DNA of 64,000 nucleotides from Formosa sp. L2A11 (GCF_009796865.1 NZ_CP047028.1:2232001-2296000); one strand, 5' to 3'. Positions 1-9,612 are shown, numbered from the stretch's first letter. A program made the numbers and translations. The notes: generated from the sequence alone by a model not told the origin.

Positions 1-629
1 GCATGCTCTGCAATATCTTCTTCGTGAGTTACTAAAATAACAGTATTTCCTTGCTCGTGTATAGAGTTAAAAAGGGCCATAATTTCTACAGACGTTTTAG
101 AATCTAAGTTTCCTGTAGGTTCATCTGCTAAAATAATAGATGGTTTATTTACCAAAGCACGACCAACAGCAACACGTTGGCGTTGTCCTCCAGAGAGCTG
201 GTTTGGTTTGTGGTCCATTCTATCAGATAAACCAACCTGTGTTAACACTTCTTCTGCACGTTTTGTACGGTCTGCCTTAGAATAACCGGCATAAACCATT
301 GGTAAAGCAACATTGTCTAATGCTGTAGTTCTTGGTAATAAATTGAAGGTTTGAAAAACAAAACCAATTTCAGTATTTCTAATATCTGCTAATTCGTCGT
401 CTGTCATTTTACTCGCATCTTTTCCGTTTAAGATGTATGTTCCTGCGGTAGGCGTGTCTAGACAACCCAGCAAATTCATAAGTGTAGATTTTCCAGAACC
501 AGAAGGTCCCATAATAGCAATATAATCGCCTCGTTTAATAGTTAAATCTATGCCTTTTAAAACATGAACAGTTTCTTGTCCGAGTTTAAAATCGCGAATA
601 ATGTTGGTGATTTCTATGACGTTATCCAT
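1..629 (-). CDS. ABC transporter ATP-binding protein, MacB/LolD type (partial, runs off the left edge)
   Basis: This is the cytoplasmic ATPase subunit of an ABC system of the MacB/LolD kind, which powers lipoprotein release, efflux or FtsX-like membrane proteins. It begins at the ATG ending at 629 ([10 protein letters not shown]) and stays open to base 1, so about 209 residues are present and the C-terminus is missing. Visible motifs in order are Walker [10 protein letters not shown], the family-typical stretch [11 protein letters not shown], the signature [15 protein letters not shown], Walker [13 protein letters not shown] and the switch histidine in VTHEE. The partner permease is not in view. 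The family is certain; the substrate cannot be told. Confidence 0.93.
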   Translation of the reverse strand, partial: MDNVIEITNIIRDFKLGQETVHVLKGIDLTIKRGDYIAIMGPSGSGKSTLMNLLGCLDTPTAGTYILNGKDASKMTDDELADIRNTEIGFVFQTFNLLPRTTALDNVALPMVYAGYSKADRTKRAEEVLTQVGLSDRMDHKPNQLSGGQRQRVAVGRALVNKPSIILADEPTGNLDSKTSVEIMALFNSIHEQGNTVILVTHEEDIAEH

Positions 630-748
630 AAAACTAAAGCTGATATTGGTTACTGCAAGATACAGGAATTTATATAAGAAATAAGACGCACAACATTATG
701 ATTTGTTACAATTTAAATGAAGAAAACAATAAATTTAAACCGAAAAGA

Positions 749-1522
749 TTATAATCTGATTGTGAAATGTTCTTTGACTTGCTCTTTCCTGAAAAACACA
801 AAGCCGTATTGAAACGTGTCTACAGTTACTTTTACTTTAGGATGTTGTTTAATAATTTCCCAAGCTTCAGTCATACCCTTAGACCAATAAATATCATCAA
901 AAATAAAAACGGTGTTGTTATGAATTTTAGGTAACAATATGTCAAAATACGTTAAAGTTGCCGTTTTGTTATGATTACCATCAAACAAAATAAAATCGAA
1001 AGTAGGTTGTGCTAATTTAGGAATCACTTTGCTGAAATCTCCAACTAAAATTTCAGCATTTGTAATGTTATGATTCATTAAATTCTTACTACTAAAGGCA
1101 GCAATTTTTGGGCAACCTTCAATAGAAATTACGTTCCCTTTTTTATGTCCCAGAGCAATGGCATGTGTAGATATTCCTAAAGAAGTGCCGAGTTCTAAAC
1201 TGGTTTTAAATTGAAAATAATTTGCTAAACGGTATAATAATTTGGCACGCTTTAAAGATGCTCCAGAATTCTTAGCAATACTATGTATAGCACGAATATT
1301 GTTTTTAGTATACATAGAACCTGTACCTAAATCTGTGATTTCAATAGCCATTTTATTTTTTAAAAGCGCTTTTTTATAGTTGTTAATTAACGTATAATCA
1401 GCATGTTTTTTTTTGTTATAAAAACATTGTGTAACCAAGTTATAAACAAAAGGGGAGTGTACCCCATGCTGATTAGTAGAGCGTTTTAAAAATTTTAGAT
1501 ATTCTTTAATTTGGTGAAGCAC
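749..1522 (-). CDS. class I SAM-dependent methyltransferase
   Basis: This 257-residue soluble protein has a Rossmann-type methyltransferase fold. Motif I is LELGTSLGIS (109-118), followed by VISIEG (131-136) with the acidic residue that normally contacts the SAM ribose, VGDF (160-163), FDFILFDGNH (175-184) and FIFDD (206-210). The pattern resembles the O-methyltransferase/Methyltransf_24 group. The first 100 residues are helical and family-specific. It lies 23 bp downstream of the ABC-F gene on the same strand, so the two may be co-transcribed. The acceptor substrate cannot be predicted. Confidence 0.82.
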   Translation of the reverse strand: MLHQIKEYLKFLKRSTNQHGVHSPFVYNLVTQCFYNKKKHADYTLINNYKKALLKNKMAIEITDLGTGSMYTKNNIRAIHSIAKNSGASLKRAKLLYRLANYFQFKTSLELGTSLGISTHAIALGHKKGNVISIEGCPKIAAFSSKNLMNHNITNAEILVGDFSKVIPKLAQPTFDFILFDGNHNKTATLTYFDILLPKIHNNTVFIFDDIYWSKGMTEAWEIIKQHPKVKVTVDTFQYGFVFFRKEQVKEHFTIRL

Positions 1523-1545
1523 TATCTTTATAATTGTAATTAAAT

Positions 1546-3402
1546 CTATTCTTCCATTTTAGCAGCAAGTTCAAACCAACGCTCTTCCTTTTCGTCCATT
1601 TCCTGAATTATTTTTTCTAATTTAGTAGAAAGTTCGTTAATTTTATCTTGAGAAAGTTCTGGATTTGTAAACTTAGCTTCTAATTCTGTTTTATCGAAAG
1701 CTAAAGATTTTAGTTTGCTTTCAATATTATTGTATTCCTTTTGTTCGTTGTAAGATAATTTTGTGCTAGAATCTTGTTTCCAATTTTTCTTCTCTTTTTT
1801 ATCTTCTGAAGTCGCTATTTCTGGGCTGTCTTCGTAAGATCTAAAATCGCTATAATTTCCAGGGAAATCTTCAATAACACCTTCGCCTCTAAATACAAAT
1901 AAATGGTCTACAATTTTATCCATAAAGTAACGGTCGTGAGTTACAACTAATAAACAACCAGGGAAATCTAAAAGGAAATCTTCAAGGACGTTTAAGGTTA
2001 CAATATCAAGATCGTTTGTAGGTTCATCTAGAATTAAAAAATTAGGATTCTGAATAAGTACAGTACATAAATATAAACGCTTACGTTCACCACCACTTAG
2101 TTTTTCAACAAAATCGTATTGTTTTTTTCTGTCGAATAAAAAGCGTTCTAAAAGTTGTTGTGCACTAATCTGTTTCCCTTTTTTAAGTGGAATATAATCC
2201 CCAAATTCACGAACTACATCAATAACCTTCTGGTTAGGTTTAACATCTATACCAGCTTGTGTATAGTACCCGAATTTTACAGTTTCACCAAGAGTAATTG
2301 TACCACTATCAGGTTGAGAAGTTTCAGTAAGAATATTTAGAAATGTAGATTTACCTGTTCCGTTTTTACCAATAATACCAACACGTTCGCCACGTTGGAA
2401 ATTATAAGTAAATCCTTCTAAAATGATTTTATCTCCAAAAGATTTTTTAACATTATGTATTTCTACAATCTTATTTCCTAAACGCTCCATATTAAGTTCT
2501 AACTCAATACTATGATCTTTTCGGCGTTTACTAGCACGTTGTTTTATATCGTGAAAATCGTCTATTCTAGATTTAGATTTTGTTGTACGTGCCTTTGGTT
2601 GGCGACGCATCCAAGTTAATTCCTTTTTAAAAAGTTGTTTTGCTTTTCCAGTTTCTACTGTTTCTTGAGTAATTCTAGCTTCTTTCTTTTCTAGGTAATA
2701 CGAGTAGTTTCCTTTATAACTAAACATTTCACCTTGATCTAACTCTATAATTTCATTACACACACGTTCTAAGAAAAAACGGTCGTGAGTTACCATAAAT
2801 AACGTCATGTTTTCTTTAGCAAAGAATAATTCTAACCACTCAATCATTTCTAAATCTAAATGGTTGGTAGGCTCATCTAGAATTAATAAATCGGGTTTGT
2901 TAATTAAAGCATTGGCTAAAGCTAAACGTTTTTTTTGTCCTCCAGATAAAGTGCTTACTTTCTGAGAGAAGTTATCTAATTTTAATTTAGAGAGGATTTG
3001 TTTGTATTGCGTTTCAAAATCCCAAGCATTATAACGATCCATTTGCTCAAAGGCTTTTTGGTACGCATCTGCATCTTCTGTATTATGTATAGCCGTTTCG
3101 TAATCTCTAATTACTTTTAAAATGTCGTGATCACCTTCAAAAATAGTAGCTTCTACGGTTAAATTAGGATCTAAAATGGGTTCCTGAGGTAAAAAAGAAA
3201 CGGTAATATCTTTTCTAAAAATTATTTGCCCAGTATCTGGCTGATCAAGTCCTGAGAGAATGTTTAGTATCGATGTTTTTCCTGTTCCGTTTTTAGCCAC
3301 AAAAGCAACCTTTTGGTCTTTATGTATACTAAATGACAGGTTTTCGAACAACGTAAGTTCTCCGTAAGATTTAGCTATATTTTCTACTGTTAAATAATTC
3401 AA
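1546..3402 (-). CDS. ABC-F family ATPase (Uup-like)
   Basis: This 618-residue protein has two fused nucleotide-binding domains and no membrane segments, as in ABC-F proteins that act on the ribosome. Domain 1 has Walker A AKNGTGKT (36-43), signature LSGGQKKRL (152-160) and Walker B LLILDEPTNHLD (172-183). Domain 2 has GKNGTGKST (345-353), LSGGERKRL (435-443) and FLILDEPTNDLD (455-466). Residues 240-300 form the charged inter-domain linker, and residues 540-618 are a predicted coiled coil matching the Uup-type C-terminal DNA-binding extension. The first glycine of Walker A in domain 1 is alanine. Uup is the best-fitting subfamily, but the exact role in translation or DNA metabolism is not shown by sequence. 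Confidence 0.9.
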   Translation of the reverse strand: MNYLTVENIAKSYGELTLFENLSFSIHKDQKVAFVAKNGTGKTSILNILSGLDQPDTGQIIFRKDITVSFLPQEPILDPNLTVEATIFEGDHDILKVIRDYETAIHNTEDADAYQKAFEQMDRYNAWDFETQYKQILSKLKLDNFSQKVSTLSGGQKKRLALANALINKPDLLILDEPTNHLDLEMIEWLELFFAKENMTLFMVTHDRFFLERVCNEIIELDQGEMFSYKGNYSYYLEKKEARITQETVETGKAKQLFKKELTWMRRQPKARTTKSKSRIDDFHDIKQRASKRRKDHSIELELNMERLGNKIVEIHNVKKSFGDKIILEGFTYNFQRGERVGIIGKNGTGKSTFLNILTETSQPDSGTITLGETVKFGYYTQAGIDVKPNQKVIDVVREFGDYIPLKKGKQISAQQLLERFLFDRKKQYDFVEKLSGGERKRLYLCTVLIQNPNFLILDEPTNDLDIVTLNVLEDFLLDFPGCLLVVTHDRYFMDKIVDHLFVFRGEGVIEDFPGNYSDFRSYEDSPEIATSEDKKEKKNWKQDSSTKLSYNEQKEYNNIESKLKSLAFDKTELEAKFTNPELSQDKINELSTKLEKIIQEMDEKEERWFELAAKMEE

Positions 3403-3479
3403 GTGTTTCCTTTATTTTATAATTGATTTGCAAATATCCAAAAAGTAAACGATTAGTTTTTATATTCCTACCGAAAACT

Positions 3480-3487
3480 TATATTTG
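3480..3487 (+). promoter_or_regulatory. candidate promoter -7 element for the polysaccharide export genes
   Basis: TATATTTG fits the Bacteroidota -7 consensus TAnnTTTG and ends 24 nt before the ATG at 3512. No good TTG -33 element sits 19-20 nt upstream (TTTT is there instead), so the call rests mainly on the -7 match and its position. Confidence 0.5.
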
Positions 3488-3511
3488 TCGCTAAATATCT
3501 GACTTCTTTTC

Positions 3512-4306
3512 ATGACCAAATTTTTTATATTTACTTGTATTTTATTCTGTCTTTTAATTATGGGATGCGTTCCTTTAAAAGAATTGGTGTATTTACAGCC
3601 ATCTGAAACCGCCGCAGACTCAATTTCGAAAGTCGTTGCTTCTCAGTCTCCTTACCGCATTCAGCTTTACGATATTTTAAATATTCGAGTTAAAGCACTT
3701 GACCAAGATGCTGTTCAAATTTTTAATCCGGTTGGAAACGATTTATTAGAATCTAACAGTGAAGAGCGTGCTTATTTTGATGGGTTTACTGTAGATTTAC
3801 ATGGTGAAATTAGAGTTCCTGCTCTAGGAAGAATCAATGTTTTAGGGTATACAACAGAAGAAATTGAAAAGATTTTGCAAAAAAAGTTACTTGAAGAGCA
3901 GTTTAAAGAGACAGCAAATATTTTTGTAACGGTAAAACTTACAGGTTTACGATACACCGTTAGTGGAGAAGTTGGCTCTCCTGGAACAAATACTTTATTT
4001 CAAGATCGTGTAAATATTTTTGAAGCGATTGCCAATGCAGGCGAAATTCCTGTAACGGGAAACAGAAAAGATATTATGATTATTAGGCAATATCCGCAAG
4101 GACAAAAAATTCATCATTTAGATATTACGAGTGAAGATGTTATGAACTCTCCTTATTATTATATACAACCTAACGATATTATTTATGTTAAACCACTTCC
4201 GCAAAAATCTTGGGGAACAGGAGAAACTGGTGTACAAACAATAGCGACTATTGCAAGTATTTTAACTTTAGGAACAACAACTTTATTATTATTAGATCGA
4301 TTATAA
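3512..4306 (+). CDS. polysaccharide export lipoprotein (Wza-like, SLBB domain)
   Basis: This is an outer-membrane polysaccharide export protein of 264 residues. The first 18 residues are a lipoprotein signal with lipobox LIMGC, so Cys19 would be lipidated. Residues 47-150 hold the Poly_export core (YRIQLYDILNIRV near the start), followed by an SLBB-like segment with YTVSGEVGSPGT and a hydrophobic C-terminal helix (about residues 243-262). The paired gene begins 4 nt after its stop and encodes the matching Wzc-like kinase, which makes capsule or exopolysaccharide secretion the likely role. It is shorter than E. coli Wza, as is usual for Bacteroidota homologues. Confidence 0.88.
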   Translation: MTKFFIFTCILFCLLIMGCVPLKELVYLQPSETAADSISKVVASQSPYRIQLYDILNIRVKALDQDAVQIFNPVGNDLLESNSEERAYFDGFTVDLHGEIRVPALGRINVLGYTTEEIEKILQKKLLEEQFKETANIFVTVKLTGLRYTVSGEVGSPGTNTLFQDRVNIFEAIANAGEIPVTGNRKDIMIIRQYPQGQKIHHLDITSEDVMNSPYYYIQPNDIIYVKPLPQKSWGTGETGVQTIATIASILTLGTTTLLLLDRL

Positions 4307-4309
4307 CGG

Positions 4310-6799
4310 ATGACACAATACGAATATAATGATCAGGATGAAATGGAATCTGGAGGAATGACCTTCGATTTTAGAGGGTATTTATTTAAAGTTCTTAATC
4401 TTTGGAAATTGGTTTTACTATGTATAGGAACAGCTTTAATTATAGCTTATCTTATAAATGTAAGAAAACCAAACATTTACAGATTAGATTCTTTAATTAC
4501 AATAGAAAATGACCAAAATCCATTTTTTACAGCAAATACGAGTATTTCCTTTAATTGGGGTGGTGTTTCTGGAAAAGTAGGAAAGGTTATTACGTCTTTA
4601 CAAACGCGAACTCATAACGAGAAAGTTGTAGACTCACTTTTATTTTATATAGATTATTTAAAAGAAGGTAAATATAGAAAAGAAGACATTTATAAAGATG
4701 CTCCTTTTTATGTGAATATAGATCAGGGGCAAGGTCAACTTTTAAATAAACCACTCGGGATACGTTTTATAAATGATACTCAGTTTGAAATTTTTAACGA
4801 ATTTGAAATTGAGCAAGGAACAATGCAGTTTTACGGAGATAAGCATACAGAATCTGTAGGTTTACCTTTAGGTGCTTTTAATAAAACGTTTACAATTGGT
4901 AAACCCGTTGTGTTGCCATTTGCTCATTTTACATTATTTACCAAACCAGAGCAAACCATTGCAAATAACGCTGAGTATTTTGTAGAGTTCTTGAATTTTG
5001 ATCAGGTTGTAAATAGTTATAAGAATGCTGTTAAAACAGAACCGTTTTCTAAAGAATCTTCTTCTGTTTTAAAATTGTCATTATCAGGTCATAATAAAGC
5101 GAAAATTGTAGATTACTTAAATTCTACATCTGCAATTTTAAGTCGAACAGAATTAGAACGTAAAAACCTTTATGCTACAAATACTATCCGATTTATAGAT
5201 AGTAGTTTGGCTACTGTTAACACGAGTTTGAAAGATGTTTCTGAAGAGATGAATACCTTTAGAAAGCAAAACAAAGTGTTTGATGTTGATGCAGAAATGA
5301 CTGAAGTATCGTCTCGTTTACGTGAATACGAAATGGCAAAAGAATTGGAGCAAACTAAGCTTAGTTACTTAAATGCCTTAGAGGAATATCTTCAGACCAA
5401 AACAAATTATATTAATATAGCTGCACCGTCTTCAGTAGGTATTGACGAACCAAATATTCAGCAAAGTGTTGGTAAAATTACCGCTTTGGCAATAGAACGC
5501 CAGAGTTTAGAATACACGATGAAAGAAGGTTCAAATTTATTTAAAGATTTAGATCGAAGAATAAATGCTGAAAAACGTGTCTTGTTAGAAACTATTGATG
5601 CTACTAAGAGAACCATACGTCTTCAGTTAAAAAGCATTCAGCGCCAAGCTGCTAATTTAGAATCTAAACTGAGTAATTTACCTGAAGATCAGCAACAGTA
5701 TTTAAAAATTCAGCGTAAGCTAGACATCAGTCAAGAAGCTTATAATATATATATGGCTAAACGAAGTGAAGCAGCCATTGTTAAAGCGGCAAACATTTCA
5801 GACATTACATCTATAGATGATGCTAAAGATATTGGTGGCGGATTAATTGGACCAAACAAATCGCTTAATTATATGATGGCGCTTATGGTTGGTTTCTTTT
5901 TACCAATGTTAATGATCTTTATTATTTATTTATTAGATAATACTATACATGGTTCTGACGAGGTAGAACGTTTGTCTCGTATTCCTATATTAGGACTTAT
6001 TGGAAAATATAAATACCATAACAATCTTGTTGTATTTGAAAAACCAAAATCTGCTGTAGCAGAATCTTTTAGATCTATTAGATCGAGTATGCAGTTTATC
6101 TTGAAAAAGCAAAATGCAGATCAGAAATTAGGAAAAACCATCATGGTAACTTCCTCTGTAAGTGGTGAAGGTAAGACGTTTACGTCTATTAACATGGCTA
6201 CAGTTTATGCTTTATCTGGTAAGAAAACCATATTGTTAGGATTAGATTTACGTAAGCCTAAAATCTTTGGAGATTTTGAAATTACAAACGAACGTGGAAT
6301 GGTAAATTACTTGATAGGAGAGCATTCTCTTAAAGAAGTAACAAGTCATACTAACGTGGCTAATTTAGACGTTATCCCTTCTGGTCCAGTACCTCCAAAT
6401 CCATCAGAATTACTAATGAGTGATATGATGACAGATTTAATCGCTCAGCTTCGTACAGAATACGATATGATTATTCTGGATACTCCACCTTTAGGATTGG
6501 TAACAGATGCTTTGCAGTTAACTCAGTTTGCAGATGCTACAATTTTTATGGTACGATTAGATTATACTAAGAAAGGGATGTTATCTTTAATAAATGCTAA
6601 ATACCGTATGGGTGAGGTTAAAAACATAAGTTTTGTACTAAACTTCTATAAACATAAAACCAATCATAACTACGGTTATGGCTATGGTTACGGTTATGGA
6701 TACGGCTATGGTTACGGTGTTTACGGAAACGCATATCACGAAAAAGACAAAAAGGTTGGTGTTGTCGGAAAAATAAAAGAATTTATAGAAAAGATTTAA
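4310..6799 (+). CDS. Wzc-like polysaccharide co-polymerase / BY-kinase
   Basis: This 829-residue inner-membrane protein combines a chain-length-determinant (Wzz) region with a cytoplasmic tyrosine autokinase. A first membrane helix lies near residues 28-49, a long periplasmic coiled-coil region occupies about 280-480, and a second helix lies near 520-542. The kinase domain has Walker A SGEGKT (618-623), Walker A' LLGLDLRKP and Walker B IILDTPP. The tail has eight consecutive Tyr-Gly pairs (788-803) plus two further tyrosines, the expected autophosphorylation cluster. It follows the Wza-like gene by 3 nt and ends 1 nt from a convergent gene, with no terminator between them. Function in surface polysaccharide assembly is known for the family; the polymer is unknown. 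Confidence 0.92.
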   Translation: MTQYEYNDQDEMESGGMTFDFRGYLFKVLNLWKLVLLCIGTALIIAYLINVRKPNIYRLDSLITIENDQNPFFTANTSISFNWGGVSGKVGKVITSLQTRTHNEKVVDSLLFYIDYLKEGKYRKEDIYKDAPFYVNIDQGQGQLLNKPLGIRFINDTQFEIFNEFEIEQGTMQFYGDKHTESVGLPLGAFNKTFTIGKPVVLPFAHFTLFTKPEQTIANNAEYFVEFLNFDQVVNSYKNAVKTEPFSKESSSVLKLSLSGHNKAKIVDYLNSTSAILSRTELERKNLYATNTIRFIDSSLATVNTSLKDVSEEMNTFRKQNKVFDVDAEMTEVSSRLREYEMAKELEQTKLSYLNALEEYLQTKTNYINIAAPSSVGIDEPNIQQSVGKITALAIERQSLEYTMKEGSNLFKDLDRRINAEKRVLLETIDATKRTIRLQLKSIQRQAANLESKLSNLPEDQQQYLKIQRKLDISQEAYNIYMAKRSEAAIVKAANISDITSIDDAKDIGGGLIGPNKSLNYMMALMVGFFLPMLMIFIIYLLDNTIHGSDEVERLSRIPILGLIGKYKYHNNLVVFEKPKSAVAESFRSIRSSMQFILKKQNADQKLGKTIMVTSSVSGEGKTFTSINMATVYALSGKKTILLGLDLRKPKIFGDFEITNERGMVNYLIGEHSLKEVTSHTNVANLDVIPSGPVPPNPSELLMSDMMTDLIAQLRTEYDMIILDTPPLGLVTDALQLTQFADATIFMVRLDYTKKGMLSLINAKYRMGEVKNISFVLNFYKHKTNHNYGYGYGYGYGYGYGYGVYGNAYHEKDKKVGVVGKIKEFIEKI

Positions 6800-6800
6800 T

Positions 6801-8153
6801 TTAAACTGCTACGCTAACATTGGTCTTTAAAATTACACTTTGTAATATTTTTTGAGTGTGCATCGTGTCTTGTTGCGGTATTAAAAAACGCTCTAAGTCT
6901 TCTGTATGCATAATTTGTTCAGTAGCTTCTATAAATCCATATCCTTTATAAAATCCATCTTTAATTAAAATAAAGGCAGACTCTTCTTGATGTCTGCCTG
7001 CTTGTTTTAAGACGATTTCTTGATTGCTATTTTTAATAGATTGAATAGCTTCGTTAACTCTTAAATTATACATTTCTGCAGATTCTATGTGTTTACAAAT
7101 ACCTTTACAGTTGTTAATAGAATAGTGAGAACATTCTGAAGCACCTTCTTGTAAATGACAATATTTTGGGCATAAATTAAATGCTTTACAATAGCGTTCT
7201 AATTGCAGTCTACAATCTGTTATAGAATAATAAATTTGAAGTGGGTTAGGAGCAGACTTTAGTGTGTTATACGCTAAGTGTTTAATCCCGTCGCGATCTT
7301 CGTAACTAAATATTGCAAAAGCTTTTGGATTGCGTTTCGCAACTTGGTTATACTCCGGATAATGTTCTTTTATAGCAGCATCTTCCATAAGTGAAGCAAT
7401 TAATTCGCTTCCGGATAATTCGAAAGTGATGTCTGCCGTTTCTCTGCAAAGATTCATCTCTTTATCAGATTTATTATAAAAATGACTTAAAACACGTTTC
7501 TTTAAATCTTTTGCCTTTCCAACATAAAGTATTGTTCCTTTTTTATTTTTAAAGAAATAGATTCCTGGCGAATCTGGAATCGCATTAAAAACAGCACTCG
7601 GTAAATTAGGAGGTAAAGTCGCTTCTTTGGAAGATGGTTTTAAGAAATCTTTTATTACAGTTTCAGCTTGTTCTTTAGCTAGTAACATTTCAAATAGAAT
7701 AACGGTAGCTTCTGCATCTCCTTTAGCTCTGTGTCTATCAAAAACATCAATATTAAGTGCTGTACATAATTTTCCTAAACTATAAGATTGATGTCCAGGA
7801 ATTAATTTTCTAGACAATCTAATGGTACATAATTTTTTGCGTTTAAAATCAATATCTAGTGCTTTAAACGAATTTCTAATAATGTTATAATCGAAATTTA
7901 CATTATGTGCTACAAAAATTGAATCTTCAGTAATATCTAATACATGTTGTGAGATTTCAGAAAATGTTGGTGCATCGGCAACCATTCTATTGTCTATTCC
8001 AGTTAGCGTTGTAATATAAGGTGGAATTTGAGCCTCAGGATTAACTAAGGATGTAAATTCTTCTATAATTTGTTTTCCATCATGCTTTAAAATAGCAATT
8101 TCAGTAATCTTATTACCGCTACCATTGGTTTCAATATCTATAATTGTATACAT
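6801..8153 (-). CDS. DnaQ-type exonuclease fused to GIY-YIG/UvrC-N-like (Cho-like) nuclease
   Basis: This 450-residue two-domain nuclease starts with a DEDDh 3'-5' exonuclease domain (about 1-165): IIDIETNG carries the first acidic pair, AHNVNFDYNII the next aspartate, and HRAKGDAEAT the final His and Asp. A GIY-YIG endonuclease domain follows (about 192-265) with SPGIYFFKNKKG and LYVGKAKDLKKRV. The rest resembles the UvrC/Cho N-terminal region and carries a cysteine cluster, including CPKYC and CKGIC. Such fusions are implicated in DNA repair. Its ATG overlaps the stop of the LexA-like repressor gene (TAATG), so the two are translationally coupled, suggesting damage-regulated expression. Confidence 0.87.
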   Translation of the reverse strand: MYTIIDIETNGSGNKITEIAILKHDGKQIIEEFTSLVNPEAQIPPYITTLTGIDNRMVADAPTFSEISQHVLDITEDSIFVAHNVNFDYNIIRNSFKALDIDFKRKKLCTIRLSRKLIPGHQSYSLGKLCTALNIDVFDRHRAKGDAEATVILFEMLLAKEQAETVIKDFLKPSSKEATLPPNLPSAVFNAIPDSPGIYFFKNKKGTILYVGKAKDLKKRVLSHFYNKSDKEMNLCRETADITFELSGSELIASLMEDAAIKEHYPEYNQVAKRNPKAFAIFSYEDRDGIKHLAYNTLKSAPNPLQIYYSITDCRLQLERYCKAFNLCPKYCHLQEGASECSHYSINNCKGICKHIESAEMYNLRVNEAIQSIKNSNQEIVLKQAGRHQEESAFILIKDGFYKGYGFIEATEQIMHTEDLERFLIPQQDTMHTQKILQSVILKTNVSVAV

Positions 8154-8926
8154 TATTGCATCATTTTTTCTAAAGCTTTTAACTCAACTCCAAGCTCGTT
8201 AAACATTCTAATAATACTACTCATTTGTAATTCATGCTCGTCGTACTCCTGCGTGTTTATACAGCAAGTAAATTCCCATAATTCTAATACATCTTGTGCA
8301 GGAACTAGATAAGGATTATAAGTTTTATTATCGGATACTAAAAGTAAACTATTATTCTCTTTTATTTGGTTGTAAACACGTTTGTAAACCATGCCTTGCG
8401 AATTTGTTAAAACCACATATGTGCGTCCGTTTTGTATATCTCTAACATCTTCTATAAACTGGCCAACAACAAAAGAACCATCTTTTAGAGGTAGCATAGA
8501 ATCTCCTTTTATAGGAAATGCTCTGTGTTTTCCTGTTGGTAAAAAAGGGAGTTTTATTTTTTGTAACTGATCTATATATTCAGGATCGTCGTAACCATTT
8601 AAATATCCTGCTGAAGCCTTTATAGGTACAACTTCAATTAAATCATCATCTTCTAAATCGACTACCATAGGAAAAAGAATACGGTTCTCCGCGACATTTA
8701 AAAAGGAACCATCTTTAGTTTTACTTAAATCGGTACGAATTAAAATATCTACAGGTAATTTGAAGTAGTTTGAAAAGGCTATTAACATCTCTATTGAAGG
8801 TTCTGATCTGCCTTCTTCGTAAGATCCAATTCTAGATCGGGTAATACTTAAATCTTTTGCAAGTGCTTCTTGAGAAAGTTTTTTTAGCGTTCTTAAATGT
8901 CGAATATTTGAAGCAATCATATACAA
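8153..8926 (-). CDS. LexA-like self-cleaving transcriptional regulator (XRE HTH + S24 peptidase)
   Basis: This 257-residue regulator has an XRE/Cro-type helix-turn-helix (about 5-60, LSQEALAKDLSITRSRIGSYE) instead of the winged helix of true LexA. It is followed by an S24 peptidase-like domain. The Ala-Gly cleavage bond is visible in ASAGY (Ala106-Gly107), the catalytic serine is Ser143 in GDSMLP, and the general-base lysine is Lys182 in VYKRV. All residues needed for RecA-stimulated self-cleavage are therefore present. It is the first gene of a two-gene unit with the downstream nuclease. No clear palindromic operator was found in the 250 bp upstream, so autoregulation is inference. Confidence 0.86.
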   Translation of the reverse strand: MYMIASNIRHLRTLKKLSQEALAKDLSITRSRIGSYEEGRSEPSIEMLIAFSNYFKLPVDILIRTDLSKTKDGSFLNVAENRILFPMVVDLEDDDLIEVVPIKASAGYLNGYDDPEYIDQLQKIKLPFLPTGKHRAFPIKGDSMLPLKDGSFVVGQFIEDVRDIQNGRTYVVLTNSQGMVYKRVYNQIKENNSLLLVSDNKTYNPYLVPAQDVLELWEFTCCINTQEYDEHELQMSSIIRMFNELGVELKALEKMMQ

Positions 8927-9147
8927 ATAAAATTATACGTGAGAAATGGTTGATTTATATAGTAGTAATTAATGATTGTAAATGTAGCAAAATTATTATT
9001 CTGAAAAAATAAAAATTTAAAACTCTGAAAAATTGAATTGGTATGAATAATTAGGAATAAAGAATTAAACTGCTTTTTGTGTTAAGTGTTTGTTTATTAG
9101 TGTCTAATTTTGTTTAGAGGTGAGTTTTATTGATATGAAGACATAAA

Positions 9148-9169
9148 AAAAGAGCCAAATGGCTCTTTT
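9148..9169 (-). terminator. intrinsic terminator of the ECF sigma operon
   Basis: A perfect 10-bp stem (AAAAGAGCCA with its complement TGGCTCTTTT) around a 2-nt loop ends in a T-run when read on the minus strand. It starts 9 nt after the stop of the periplasmic protein gene. Confidence 0.8.
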
Positions 9170-9177
9170 AAAAATTG

Positions 9178-9612
9178 TTATTTATTACTATTTTTGTGTC
9201 TTTTTTTATATTCTTCAAACAGTTTTCGTCTAAAATCGTCTTCAGATTTTTTAAGAATGATTATTTTTTTAGCAGAAATAATTTGTTTTAAATCCTTTAC
9301 ATACTGTGTATATAAAAGCAATCTTTTTTCGTTAGACTGCATCATGCTGTTTAAAAGTGCTTTTGCATCAGCTTCAGATAGCTTTTCTATTTCTATATCT
9401 TTTCGTTGTGCTCTCATTTCATCACGAAGTGCATCGGTTTCTGCTTCGTAAGTATTATAAATAGGCCAAAATTTTTGAGCTTCAGTTTTAGATAAATCTA
9501 ATTTCTCTGTAATAAAAGCAATTTTTAGTGTTTTAACTTTTTCGTCTTTAGTTTGTGCAAATACATTTACGCTAGATAAGACTATAAATAAAATGATATA
9601 TCCTTTTTTCAT
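9178..9612 (-). CDS. periplasmic Spy/CpxP-like protein of an ECF sigma operon
   Basis: This is a 144-residue secreted helical protein. Residues 1-19 are a signal peptide with a likely cut after VFA. The mature part is rich in Lys, Glu and Gln and contains LDLSKTEAQKFWPIY, the LTxxQ-like stretch of proteins often annotated as sensor of ECF-type sigma factor. It is the last gene of a three-gene unit (sigma, membrane protein, this gene) and starts 9 nt after its neighbour. A sensing or chaperone role in envelope stress is inferred from the family and context. Confidence 0.7.
   Translation of the reverse strand: MKKGYIILFIVLSSVNVFAQTKDEKVKTLKIAFITEKLDLSKTEAQKFWPIYNTYEAETDALRDEMRAQRKDIEIEKLSEADAKALLNSMMQSNEKRLLLYTQYVKDLKQIISAKKIIILKKSEDDFRRKLFEEYKKRHKNSNK

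Noticed and set aside
6671..6718. Tandem DNA repeat or CRISPR-like array in the Wzc gene
   Set aside because: The 6-bp units differ at codon third positions, are in frame and have no spacers; the repeat is of protein sequence.
8927..9177. LexA-type operator in the gap upstream of the repressor gene
   Set aside because: No convincing palindrome was found; the A/T-rich near-repeats around 8920-8945 do not pair as an operator.
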